Shown one piece after another: positions 45,685 to 54,703 of a DNA stretch of 64,000 nt (positions within the stretch are counted from its first letter, which is position 1; every line of letters begins with the position of its first letter). This DNA is from Thiodiazotropha sp040506975. GTDB lineage: Bacteria > Pseudomonadota > Gammaproteobacteria > Chromatiales > Chromatiaceae. Below the pieces are notes generated by a model. It saw only the letters and a program-made list of their open reading frames with translations. It was not told the origin of the DNA and searched no databases. The stretch lies in NCBI GenBank assembly GCA_965211775.1, contig OZ242974.1:186001-250000 (forward strand). Reading direction: 5' to 3'. Position numbers and translations under genes: made by a program.

Positions 45685-47042
45685 TTGATATATTTAAAAC
45701 GGTCGAGATCTATGTATAACAGAGCACTGGTCTCTTTACTGCGCTTGAGCCGACCAGCCTCTTGGGTTAACTGTTCTTCGAAATAGCGCCGATTGTATGG
45801 TTTGGTCAGCGCATCGTGACTCGCTTGCCAGCGCAGTTCTTCTTCAAGCAACTTCCGTTCAGAGATATCGCGAAACGCGACTACTGTGCCTTCGCGTTTA
45901 CCTTTGATAGTCAGGGGATAAACCGTGCACTCCACCGGTATCGAATCGCCTGACTTATGCCAAAACAGGGTCTCCCGCGCGTTGAGAGGTGTACCATCTG
46001 CATAAGTATGTTGTAAAAAACACTTTTTTTCATCGATCGGATTGCCATCTTCATCGGTGTAATGAAAAAGCTCAAGCGCCGACTTGCCGATCAATCGCTC
46101 ATCAGGTGCATATCCCAGAATTCGCCTGCAAGCCGGATTGACGAACGAGATATGACCTTCGGAATTCACCCCGTAAACCCCCTCGCCAACCGACCTGAGG
46201 ATACCACCAAGGCGTTCGCGCTCTTTTTCGATCGATTTATGGGCCCGGATATGCCTGCTCATGGCATCTATGCGGGTCAGAAACAGATCATCGCTTTCGT
46301 TTTTGAACATGCATTCAACCGCACCCGCTTCGAGTGATTGCTTGATTGCCTTATCAAGATAGGTACCGGTTATGATCGCAGTGGTGATTCCGGTAGTCGT
46401 TGCGTCGTCACGCAGTCGCTGACAGAGCACATCACCTGTGGCGTCCGGCATAAAGTAGTCGATGATTGCGATATCGAACCGGGAATCCAGTGCCTTCTCG
46501 TAGCCCTCCCCTACCGTGGCGGCTGTCTCGGCCTCATAGCCATTGGCCATCAGCAGCCGCTAATACTTCACGCGCACCGTGCGCGAGTCATCCACAAACA
46601 GAACTCGAATTGGCTGAGCGATTGAATTCGCGGTTGCCTCTGTGTGTTTTCGCTGATTCGCATCGATGAGCAGTTTTTCGATGAGGTCCGTGCTCTTCCG
46701 ATAATCCTCCCAGAGTAGAAATGCAGAATTGTCTCTTCTTTCCACCCTCCTGATGAGATCGGCCTCCGATTCATGGGCAAGTGTAAGCAGTGGCAGGGAT
46801 GTATAAGTGTTTTTCTCCAGCAACGTATACAGTTCGTCTGCTCCGTAAACGGCGTCACCGGGCCATCCCAATACTACCGCTTCGAAGGTTCCTCCATCAT
46901 AAGAGCCCGGGGCAAAGCGTCTAAGCGCAGAATTGAAGTCGAGATCGGCCTCAACCTCATAACCCGCTTTGATCAGGAGATTTTTTTCAATATGGCGAAT
47001 AGTGGCGGAAAGTTCGACCAGCAATACTCTTGGCAAAACCAT

Positions 47043-47464
47043 TTTTCCTTAAATAACAGTTAGATACAAACAACACCAAAATCCATATCAATTGTACTGA
47101 TATCGGAAAATGCCACTATTTCTTTAGCGCGGCCTCACCCGACACCCGTTTGTACTGAGAAACAGGATCATTTCTCGAAGGTAGATCCTCAATGCACAGG
47201 GTAAACAGCGTGGTGACAATACCGTTGATAGGAAAAATATTCTCATCAATGCGGCTTAATCAGAAACCTGATCATTGCGATTGCTCGGCATAGTCAGGAT
47301 CGATTTCCGGCATCACGGGCAATAAATCTGCAAGCTGGGTGACAAAGCTGTTTGAGCAAGGCATGCTGGCGATCCTTCTACAATTCAACCTTGGCAAACA
47401 TCCCGATTTGTAGGTTAAAGTAGAGCTATTTTCAGCAGCAACCATTTGGCGTCGTGTTACAGAA
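47043..47464. other. 422-bp gap with no recognisable gene
   Basis: This gap lies between the divergent signalling pseudogene and the PerM-family gene. A minus-strand frame ending near 47272 reads MPEIDPDYAEQSQ at its C-terminus and could be a gene remnant, but there is too little to support a call. Promoters of both neighbours should be here. Confidence 0.35.
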
Positions 47465-48580
47465 ATGAGCAATCAATCCAATACTCCCCCTTACCAAGAC
47501 GGTTTTCTCATTACTCTGATAATTCTCGCGATCGTTGGGCTGATCTGGCTGTTTCTGCCGTTTCTAGCGGCATTGTTCTTTTCCCTCATCGTAGCCACCG
47601 CCACCTATCAGTTGTTTCTGAAACTTCAACATCGATGGAAACTCAGCGATACGACCGCAGCCACCGCGATGAGCATTCTGATTTTTTTCACCGTGATTGC
47701 GCCCATCACTTACCTGCTGGTTGAGATCTCTTTGCGCACCGGCGAGCTTTACGGATCGGTTCAGGGCTGGGTGGACGCACAGGATTCGGAGAGCCTGAAG
47801 AAGATCTATACCGAAACAGCCAAAAAACTTCCGTTCGATTTGGGTGATCAGAGCGCACTCATTGCACAACTGGATGCCAATCTCACGAAGCTGATAACGG
47901 TTGCGAAAAACACGGTAGTGTTTCTGCTGCGGAGCATATTCAGCAATACAGCCGGCTTTCTCACCTTCGTGTTTCTATCGGTTTTCGCGCTGTTTTTTTT
48001 CTACCGGGACGGCGATGATATTGCACGCCAGATCAAAGTGCTTTCACCGCTGCCGAATCGCTACGATGAGTTGCTGATGGTGCGTTTCAGCAGCCTGGCA
48101 ACCGTGTTGACCATCAGTGTTGTGATCGTGGCTCTGTTACAGGGCGTGAGTTTCGGCATCCTGATGAGTTTGCTTGGGTTGCCGGCACTGTTTCTCGGCA
48201 TTGGCATTGCGGTAACATCCTTTATCCCGGTGGTGGGATCCGCATTGATCTGGATCCCGGTGGCTGTCTACCTCTATCTTCAGGGAGAGGCCTGGCAGGC
48301 GATCCTGGTAGTCGTTTGGGGCATGGTGATAATGGGATTTGTAATCGACAATGTCCTGCGTCCGGTGATGATTCAGAAGATCTCCAAAGGCCTGCCTGAC
48401 GGCGGTAATCTCGGGGCGCTGGATCATACATTGCTGACTGTTCTTTCGACACTTGCCGGCCTGATCCAGTTCGGCATCATAGGCATGTTGTTCGGCCCGG
48501 TCATCGCCGCCATGGCCATCGCTATTTTCGATGTCTACGAACAGATCCACGGTGACACACTCGATCGGGAGAATTGCTGA
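47465..48580 (+). CDS. AI-2E / PerM family membrane transporter
   Basis: A 371-residue integral membrane protein of the PerM (UPF0118, AI-2E transporter) family with about eight membrane segments. Typical features are two N-terminal segments (LITLIILAIVGLIWLFLPFL and ALFFSLIVATATYQLFL), a long periplasmic-type loop (about 95-145), FFFYRDGDDIARQI in the middle, and the conserved SFIPVVGSALIWIPVAVYLY and GNLGALDHTLLTVLSTLAGLI... block near the C-terminus. Substrates differ in the family (signals, sodium/proton exchange), so I assign none. Single gene. Confidence 0.88.
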   Translation: MSNQSNTPPYQDGFLITLIILAIVGLIWLFLPFLAALFFSLIVATATYQLFLKLQHRWKLSDTTAATAMSILIFFTVIAPITYLLVEISLRTGELYGSVQGWVDAQDSESLKKIYTETAKKLPFDLGDQSALIAQLDANLTKLITVAKNTVVFLLRSIFSNTAGFLTFVFLSVFALFFFYRDGDDIARQIKVLSPLPNRYDELLMVRFSSLATVLTISVVIVALLQGVSFGILMSLLGLPALFLGIGIAVTSFIPVVGSALIWIPVAVYLYLQGEAWQAILVVVWGMVIMGFVIDNVLRPVMIQKISKGLPDGGNLGALDHTLLTVLSTLAGLIQFGIIGMLFGPVIAAMAIAIFDVYEQIHGDTLDRENC

Positions 48581-48704
48581 ATCGTCATTCCTGACCGTTA
48601 TTAGTCATGCTGAATTCGAGAAGCCTGTTCCTCATCGGGCATAGAGTTTCAGCTTAACCTGCCGCTATAGGTATGAAGATCCCGCATGACCCAGAGGTAA
48701 TATT

Positions 48705-48908
48705 ATGGACGTTTCCGGAGCCGGCTCCCCATCCGCCAGCATGCTCGCGAATATCGCGACCAAAACCGAAACCAGTGTGGCAGTGCAAAAGAAAGAGATG
48801 GGGATGGAAAAACAGACCGCAGCGCAGCTCATCGCATCTATAGAGCAGAGCACGCCGAAATCAAATGCCACCGGTAACATAGGCGGCAATATCGACGTTA
48901 TGGTCTGA
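48705..48908 (+). CDS. YjfB-family putative motility peptide
   Basis: A 67-residue protein starting MDVSGAGSPSASMLANIATK and ending GGNIDVMV. The MDVS start, the central VAVQKKEMGMEKQTAAQLI helix and the N-(I/V)-DV-x-V end match the YjfB putative motility family. GAGGT lies six bases before the ATG, which supports translation. It stands alone, 124 bp after the PerM-family gene and convergent with dctM. The role is unknown; the motility link comes only from the family name. Confidence 0.72.
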   Translation: MDVSGAGSPSASMLANIATKTETSVAVQKKEMGMEKQTAAQLIASIEQSTPKSNATGNIGGNIDVMV

Positions 48909-48927
48909 ATCCGTTTTGCCTACACCA

Positions 48928-50292
48928 TCAGCCATAAACCTGCCTCGGCAACCACAAAACGACTTCCGGAAAGATTATACAGATCGCCAGGCCGACAGAT
49001 TGCAGGAACAAAAACGGAAGCGATGAGCGATAGATCTGCCCCATGGTCACCTCGGGGGGCGCGACACTCTTGAGATAGAAGAGGGCGTAACCGAAGGGCG
49101 GACTGATAAACGACATCTGCATGTTGACCATGTAGACGACACCGAACCACAGCGGCAGCTCCTCGGGACTGACGCCCGGCAGACCGAAGACCCCGTCGAA
49201 ACTCATGGTCTTCATCAAGGGGATGAAGATCGGCACCGCCAGTAGCAGAATCCCGACCCAATCCAGAAACATGCCCAAGATCACCAGGATCACCATCATC
49301 AGAATCAGCACCCCATAGGGTCCCAGGCCGGTGCCGGCGATGGACTCATTGACGAATTCCTGACCACCATTGACCACATAGAAGCCGACGAACAGCGTGG
49401 CCCCGAAGATGATCCACAGCACCATTCCGGTAACCCTCAGGGTGGTGATGGCGGCGGATCGAATATTGTCGATGGTGAGACGTCGATGCATGGCGGCCAC
49501 CACCAGAGCACCGAAGGTGCCGACTCCCGCCGCCTCAACCGGCGTGGCGATCCCGGCAAAGATGATTCCCAGGACCAAGGCCACCAGAGCCAAGGGAGCG
49601 AACATATTGGCCAGCAGGCGAATCTTTTCCCGGGTGCTCACCCTCTCCTCTTGCGGCAATGGCGGTCCCCAGGTTGGCTTTATCGTGGTGGCTGTCGCCA
49701 CATAGATGATGTAGAGGCCGGAGAGGATCAGACCAGGTATGACCGCGCCGATGAAGAGTTCACCCACCGACTGTTGTGCGATCACGGCAAACAGGATGGC
49801 CAGGATCGACGGCGGGATCAAAATCCCCAACGTGCCTCCAGCCAGAATCGAGCCGCAGGCGATGGTCGGATGGTAGTGGCGGCGAATCATGGCCGGCAGG
49901 GCGATCATGCCCATGGTGACTTCAGTGGCGCCGATGACACCGCACATGGCGGCCAACAGGGTGGAGGCGATAATGGTGGAGATGGCCAGGCCGCCGCGCA
50001 ACCCGCCGAGGATCTTGTAGACCATGTCATAGAGCTCTTCGATGATCCCGGCCCGTTCCAGCATCGAGGCCATGAATATAAACAGCGGGACCGCCGACAA
50101 CTGGTAATTGGTCATCAGGGGGAAGATGCGTGACGGCAATATATTCAGCATGGCGGTATCGCCGAACAGGAACAGGAAGACACAGGCCAGGCCGCCGGTG
50201 ACGAAGGCCAGGGGCAATCCGGCCATCAACAGGACCAGCAGCGAACCGAACATAAGGACGGTCAACCAGACGATATCGATTTCCAGTCCCAT
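48928..50292 (-). CDS. dctM: TRAP transporter large permease
   Basis: The 12-helix channel subunit of a TRAP transporter, 454 residues from the ATG at 50292 (MGLEIDIVWLTVLMFGSLL); the frame upstream of it is repeat sequence. Family features: ERAGIIEELYDMVYKILGGLRGG (about 75-97), TEVTMGMIALPAMIRRHYHP (about 125-144), GILIPPS near 162 and the closing hydrophobic pair. No ribosome site is visible: the six bases AATACC separate the ATG from the MITE-like repeat, which occupies the usual site. It forms a set with the dctQ and dctP genes to the right. Confidence 0.92.
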   Translation of the reverse strand: MGLEIDIVWLTVLMFGSLLVLLMAGLPLAFVTGGLACVFLFLFGDTAMLNILPSRIFPLMTNYQLSAVPLFIFMASMLERAGIIEELYDMVYKILGGLRGGLAISTIIASTLLAAMCGVIGATEVTMGMIALPAMIRRHYHPTIACGSILAGGTLGILIPPSILAILFAVIAQQSVGELFIGAVIPGLILSGLYIIYVATATTIKPTWGPPLPQEERVSTREKIRLLANMFAPLALVALVLGIIFAGIATPVEAAGVGTFGALVVAAMHRRLTIDNIRSAAITTLRVTGMVLWIIFGATLFVGFYVVNGGQEFVNESIAGTGLGPYGVLILMMVILVILGMFLDWVGILLLAVPIFIPLMKTMSFDGVFGLPGVSPEELPLWFGVVYMVNMQMSFISPPFGYALFYLKSVAPPEVTMGQIYRSSLPFLFLQSVGLAICIIFPEVVLWLPRQVYG

Positions 50293-50298
50293 GGTATT

Positions 50299-50646
50299 AG
50301 GGCCTGTTAGCACTAACCCAATACGCCCTGCTGGGGCTGTTTTCGTGCCCAGCAAGACAGAATGAGCGTAGTGTAGTTATTCTACATGAGCGAATGATAA
50401 CGCCGCTGGGGACGAAAACAGCCCCAGCCCTTCGGGTTGCGCCCCGAAGGAAGTGCCCTTGGGGTGCGCCCCGAAGGAAGTGCCCTTGGGGTGCGCCTGA
50501 AAAAGCGCCACTCGGCGTTGCTCGTCGTTCATTTGGAATCACCAAACTTCTCTCCTCGCGCCCCGAAGGAAGTGCCCTTGGGGTGCACCTTGATTGGCGC
50601 TTTTTCAGGCACAACAGGGTGTATTGGATTAGTGTTAACAGGCCCT
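50299..50646. repeat. MITE-like structured repeat, copy 2 (348 bp)
   Basis: Inverted orientation relative to copy 1 (5891-6119) and about 120 bp longer. Ends AGGGCCTGTTAG and TTAACAGGCCCT; internal arms GGGGCTGTTTTCG and CGAAAACAGCCCC. The extra length comes from extra copies of a 27-bp unit around GAAGGAAGTGCCCTTGGGG (three in all) and a 60-bp stretch between them. It fills the whole dctQ-dctM gap: its right end includes the last bases of the dctQ stop codon, its left end is 6 bp from the dctM start. Confidence 0.88.
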
Positions 50647-51781
50647 ATCCTTCCGGTCTCACTTCGGCATCCAGTGTCGCCACGCCGGGTTTGATCACTA
50701 CCGAAATATCTTTCAGCAACTGGGCGACGCCCTGTATCAACAACAGCAGCGCCCCCAGGGAGAGCGCCAGTTTGATCGGCCAGTATTGGATGCCCCATTC
50801 GGAGATGGAGACCTCATTCACTTCATAGGAGTCGTAAAAGAAGGTCCATCCGGTCACCAACAGGGTGAGCATAAAGATAAAGAAGAAGATAGAGGTGAAG
50901 AGATCCACCACTGCCTTGGTGCGGTTGGAGAGTTTGTTGTATATCACATCCACCCGCACATGCGCCCCTTCGCGCAGCACAAAACCACCGGCGATGAGAT
51001 ACTGCATACCGAACATGAGAAACATACTCTCGTGGGCCCAATTGGTGGGTGAATTGAAGACATAGCGGACGATCACCTCGTAGTAGTAGACGAATACCGC
51101 AATTACCGACCAGTAAGCGACAAACTCACCGGCCAGGCCGTTAATGCGGGAGATCACCCGATTGATGAGAAAGGGTTCTAGGCTATCCTGGTGTTCCGCT
51201 TCGACACTGGGGCAGTGAAATCCGCCATCCGGCTGCAGCTTTTCAACCTGGTTTCGCATTTGAATCAGTTTCGGCATCCAAAGCAGATCAACAAGCAGCA
51301 GAAGGAGCATGCCTGCTCCCAGAGCCTGCGCGATGTGGTTCCAGCGATCACTCCCCTGTTGCGCCATTTCAAGTGACGCCCTGGCGCCGGTCAGCCTGTG
51401 CCTGGCATCGCTGAGACGTTGTTCCGCATTACGACGTCCCTTGTTGACCGCTTTTTCCGCACGCTGCACTTTAAACTCGGCCAGCTTGATCCCGTTCTGT
51501 GCGGCCGAGAGGTCGTCACGCATACTCCGCACCTCAACATTCACCACCAACAACGAAGTGAAGAGCGCTATGAATGCCAGTGCCCAATAGCTCTTCAGGT
51601 AGAGCCTGTGCACACCGAAAAAACCACCGACGACGAGCAGAAAGTAGCCGAGAGAGAGGGAAAGGGGTCGACCCGATTCCTGGGGTGCGGCCTTGCGGAA
51701 CAACACCATGGCAAACAGGGGAAACAGGATCAGACCACTCCAGTAGAGCCAGTGCGGCAGTATAAAGCTGATCTCAGGCAT
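50645..51781 (-). CDS. dctQ: TM2 domain-TRAP small permease fusion
   Basis: A 378-residue protein, about twice the normal DctQ length. Residues 1-85 form a TM2 domain with GYFLLVVGGFFGVHRLYLKS (about 45-64) and two further membrane segments. Residues about 88-150 are a coiled-coil-like stretch (AAQNGIKLAEFKVQRAEKAV, then NAEQRLSDARHRL). Another membrane segment (LGAGMLLLLLVDLLW) leads into a linker and a four-helix DctQ domain (about 212-368) with INGLAGEFVAYWSVIAVFVYY, NWAHESMFLMFGMQYLIAGG and EGAHVRVDVIY. GGGAGA is eight bases before the ATG. The TAG stop overlaps the MITE-like repeat. IS1380-A copy 3 lies 29 bp upstream of the start. Confidence 0.87.
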   Translation of the reverse strand: MPEISFILPHWLYWSGLILFPLFAMVLFRKAAPQESGRPLSLSLGYFLLVVGGFFGVHRLYLKSYWALAFIALFTSLLVVNVEVRSMRDDLSAAQNGIKLAEFKVQRAEKAVNKGRRNAEQRLSDARHRLTGARASLEMAQQGSDRWNHIAQALGAGMLLLLLVDLLWMPKLIQMRNQVEKLQPDGGFHCPSVEAEHQDSLEPFLINRVISRINGLAGEFVAYWSVIAVFVYYYEVIVRYVFNSPTNWAHESMFLMFGMQYLIAGGFVLREGAHVRVDVIYNKLSNRTKAVVDLFTSIFFFIFMLTLLVTGWTFFYDSYEVNEVSISEWGIQYWPIKLALSLGALLLLIQGVAQLLKDISVVIKPGVATLDAEVRPEG

Positions 51782-51809
51782 GGGATCGGGTCTCCCGGCG
51801 GCACCCTAG

Positions 51810-53369
51810 CCCGAATATTTCACAAATAAAGAGGGTAAAACCCGTGTAGTTCAATAGAATTCAGTTACTTAGGCTGAAATTGAACGAGGTTTTGCCTGTG
51901 ACAGAATGTACCCAAGGTCGTTTTGCTTTTCCAGCGGTAAAACGCCGCCAGGTTGAAGCGGATTTTTCCGGTGGTGATATCAGCAGTGATGGCGGCGTGT
52001 TGTTGCTACGACAAGCGGACCGACGGCTGGGATTGCTTGAAGCCGTCAATGACACTCTCGCTGATCCACGCGATGGCCGCTATGTGCAACATGATCAGAT
52101 TTCTCTACTACGCCAGCGGGTCTATGCCCTGTGCCAGGGCTATGAAGACCTCAACGATCACGACAGTCTGCGACAAGATTTGGCCTTTCAGACGGCCGTG
52201 GAACAGGATCAGGCACTGGGCAGTTCACCCACGCTCTGTCGCTTGGAGAATCGGTCAGATCGGGCAACCGCTGTCGCGATCCATCAGGTCCTGATCGAGC
52301 AGTTCATCGCCTCGTTTGCCGAGCCACCCGAGGAGTTGATCCTGGACTTCGACGCCACCGATGACCGGGTTCACGGCCTGCAGGAAGGCCGCTTCTTCCA
52401 CGGTTACTACGATAACTACTGCTTTCTCCCGTTGTACGTGTTTTGCGGCGAACAACTGCTGGTCAGCTATTTGCGCCCGAGCAAGATCGACGGGGCGAAA
52501 CATGCGTGGGCGATCCTCGCCCTGCTGGTCAAACGCTTGCGTCAGGCGTGGCCGGCGGTGCGGATCATCCTGAGAGCCGACTCGGGCTTCTGTCGTCACC
52601 GCATGCTGCGCTGGTGTGAACGCCATGGCATTGGCTACATCGTAGGCCTGGCGCGCAACCACCGCCTGCAACGGATGATCGAGGAAGACTTCACTGCAGT
52701 CGAGCAATGCTTCAAGGCCAACGGACAGAAGCAACGCGTCTTCCTTGGCCTGCGCTACGGTGCACGCAGCTGGCGCCGTCGACGCGCGGTGATCGCCAAG
52801 CTGGAGGTGAGTGAGCGAGGGCGTAATCCCCGATTTGTCGTCACCAACCTCAACGGCGATGCCCAAACCCTTTACGACGACGTCTATTGTGCGCGGGGCG
52901 AGATGGAAAACCGCATCAAGGAACAACAGCTGGGGCTGTTTGCTGATCGCACCAGTGCACATCATTGGTGGACCAATCAGTTTCGCTTGCTGCTGTCGAG
53001 CCTGGCCTATGTGTTGATGGAAGCGATTCGCCGCTTGGCCTTACAGGGTACAGAACTGGCCAAGACCCAGGTCGGCACGCTGCGGCTTAAACTACTCAAA
53101 GTGGGTGCGGTGGTGATACGCAATACCCGGCGTGTCCGCTTCCTGCTCTCCAGTGTCTTTCCTTACCAGGCATTGTTCTTCAGTGTGGCCGAACGGCTGG
53201 AGCCAGGATAGCACGCGATGAGTGCTGCCCCGGCACGTTGATAAATAACGGGGTAAGGGGAAGCTGTGCCTGTCAGCCAGAAATCGGGGCGTTTGGAGCC
53301 GGTATCATCCTGTTTCTCGTCCCGGCCTTCTCCTCGTGCCAGTATCGGCAAATGGATGAAATATCCGGG
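51810..53369 (+). mobile_element. IS1380-A copy 3
   Basis: Full-length 1560-bp copy between dctP and dctQ. Target duplication CTAG at 51806-51809 and 53370-53373. No coding sequence is hit, but it cuts the TRAP operon and lies opposite to its transcription. Confidence 0.93.
51898..53211 (+). CDS. IS1380-family transposase (type A)
   Basis: Same protein as copy 2. GTG start, open frame, all DDE segments present. Confidence 0.93.
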   Translation: MTECTQGRFAFPAVKRRQVEADFSGGDISSDGGVLLLRQADRRLGLLEAVNDTLADPRDGRYVQHDQISLLRQRVYALCQGYEDLNDHDSLRQDLAFQTAVEQDQALGSSPTLCRLENRSDRATAVAIHQVLIEQFIASFAEPPEELILDFDATDDRVHGLQEGRFFHGYYDNYCFLPLYVFCGEQLLVSYLRPSKIDGAKHAWAILALLVKRLRQAWPAVRIILRADSGFCRHRMLRWCERHGIGYIVGLARNHRLQRMIEEDFTAVEQCFKANGQKQRVFLGLRYGARSWRRRRAVIAKLEVSERGRNPRFVVTNLNGDAQTLYDDVYCARGEMENRIKEQQLGLFADRTSAHHWWTNQFRLLLSSLAYVLMEAIRRLALQGTELAKTQVGTLRLKLLKVGAVVIRNTRRVRFLLSSVFPYQALFFSVAERLEPG

Positions 53370-53416
53370 CTAGGCGTGGCGCAGCAGTTATTCTTCGATG
53401 GATTATCGGGTAGTCC

Positions 53417-53440
53417 GGGGCCCGCTCTTGAGCAGGCCCC
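53417..53440 (-). promoter_or_regulatory. strong hairpin between dctP and dctQ
   Basis: GGGGCCTGCTC and its near-complement GAGCGGGCCCC (minus strand) give a stem of about 10 bp with a tight loop, 17 bp after the dctP stop. No T-run follows. Such hairpins downstream of binding-protein genes commonly stabilise that part of the mRNA and lower permease expression. Confidence 0.55.
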
Positions 53441-53457
53441 GTCAGCCTATTGATGGA

Positions 53458-54603
53458 TCAGGCCTTCAGGCTATGCCCTTTGATCATCTCCTTATCCACG
53501 TATCCCAGGGAACCTGACATCATGTACTCCAGCTGAATCTTGAACGCCTTGGCGGCGAAGGCATCTTTGTTCGCCCACTTGTACCAAAGGGGTACAGAGA
53601 GCAACGTGAAGGCCTCCACATCATCCTCGGAAAGACGGGTGACTTCAGTGCCGGCTTCCTCGAATTTCTTCCAGGCCTTCTGACCGGCCGCCTGAATCGC
53701 CGCATGATGCAGATCGGAGTAGGTGTGCACCTCCATCTCCACGAACTGCTTCATGTTCGCTGACAGCTTATCCCAAGACTTTTTGGAGACGGTGAGATCC
53801 ATCAGATCCACCGGTTGATAGATGGACATGAATCCCGGCGGTCCCATGGATATGTACTTGGTCACCTGATGGAAACCCAGGGCATGGTTGATTGCCGGCC
53901 CGACATAGTCCGCTACATCGATTGTTCCTTTCTCCAATGCGGGAAAGATCTCGGATCCCGGCAGCAGTGTTGTCTTCGCACCGGCCGCCTGGAATACCTC
54001 CGCCACCATACCGCCGGGCAGGCGCATCTTACGGCCGCGGAAATCGTCTATCGATCGGATCGGCACCTTGGAGTGGATGATGTTGGGACCGTGGTGAATC
54101 GGTCCGACAAAATGGAGTCCCACCTTGCCGAACGCTTCCCGAGCCAGTTCCAGGCCACCAAGACCATAGTAGAAGGTGTCCCATTCATGAGGATTTCGCA
54201 AACCCAAGGGATAGGAAGAGAGAAAAACCGCCAAGGGCATACGCCCGGCCCAATAGAGCGTAAACGGATTCATGGCATCGAGAACCCCGTTCTTCACCGC
54301 ATCGAACAGCTGGAACTCTCCCACGACATCCTTCGCACCGAAAGGCTTGAACGCCAGCTCGCCTCCGGTTTTCTCCACGATTCCGTTACACCAGTCCTTG
54401 AATATTTCCAGGCCGATACCACCGGGCCAGGAGGTCTGGATCTTCCAGGTGGTGGTCTCGGCCGCGACTGCGTTGCCGATGAAAGGTGCGCCGCTGATAG
54501 TCAGTGCGCCGGCGGCAGCCGAGTGCTTGAGAAATTGACGACGCTGCATGTCAGCGGTGTTTTCAGTTGCGCTAAACTCCCGAACCTGTTTCATTTGAGT
54601 CAT
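53458..54603 (-). CDS. dctP: TRAP transporter solute-binding protein (Tat-exported)
   Basis: A 381-residue periplasmic binding protein. The start at 54603 is fixed by GAGGAGGG six bases upstream. The N-terminus has a twin-arginine signal, RRQFLKHSAAAGALTISGAP (about 20-39), cleaved near AVAAE. The mature protein fits the DctP family: WKIQTSWPGGIGLEIFKDWC, PFGAKDVVGEFQLFDAVKNG, RKMRLPGGMVAEVFQAAGAK and DVADYVGPAINHALGF. Family members with such sequences bind carboxylates or related acids; the ligand is not evident. IS200 copy 2 lies 100 bp upstream. Confidence 0.92.
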   Translation of the reverse strand: MTQMKQVREFSATENTADMQRRQFLKHSAAAGALTISGAPFIGNAVAAETTTWKIQTSWPGGIGLEIFKDWCNGIVEKTGGELAFKPFGAKDVVGEFQLFDAVKNGVLDAMNPFTLYWAGRMPLAVFLSSYPLGLRNPHEWDTFYYGLGGLELAREAFGKVGLHFVGPIHHGPNIIHSKVPIRSIDDFRGRKMRLPGGMVAEVFQAAGAKTTLLPGSEIFPALEKGTIDVADYVGPAINHALGFHQVTKYISMGPPGFMSIYQPVDLMDLTVSKKSWDKLSANMKQFVEMEVHTYSDLHHAAIQAAGQKAWKKFEEAGTEVTRLSEDDVEAFTLLSVPLWYKWANKDAFAAKAFKIQLEYMMSGSLGYVDKEMIKGHSLKA

Positions 54604-54703
54604 GTAACCCTCCTCGATTATTATTCGCTGCAACTCCCGATTGGCCTATCGCCGCTCGAGTCTCTATGCATTGATTATCTGTGTCCTTATCATCAACCCC
54701 AGA

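Larger units (their letters stand above)
40020..47042 (-). pseudogene. REC-REC-PAS-GGDEF-EAL signalling gene, broken four ways
   Basis: Reading leftward from 47042: a receiver-like domain (MVLPRVLLVELSATIRHIEK), a second receiver (IRVLFVDDSRTVRV, with IIDYFMPD and the conserved Lys in MFKNES), a PAS domain (GILRSVGEGVYGVNSEGH...), then GGDEF and EAL. Host segments 45694-47042, 44317-44410 and 40020-41180 join to 2604 bases, exactly 868 codons. Breaks: TAG at 46560-46562 in the second receiver; IS4 at INDTAGH in the GGDEF domain; and IS1380-A plus IS1380-B just before RLGGDEF. The EAL part keeps LLLRL, FEITET, ALDDFGSGFSS and IKIDG, so the enzyme was probably bifunctional before decay. The left fragment might still make an EAL-only protein if translated. 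Confidence 0.9.

Noticed and set aside
50297..50828. ORFs rich in RRKCPWG and PEGSALG repeats across the dctQ-dctM gap
   Set aside because: They are translations of the 27-bp tandem units of the structured repeat; copy 1 gives the same peptide at an unrelated site.
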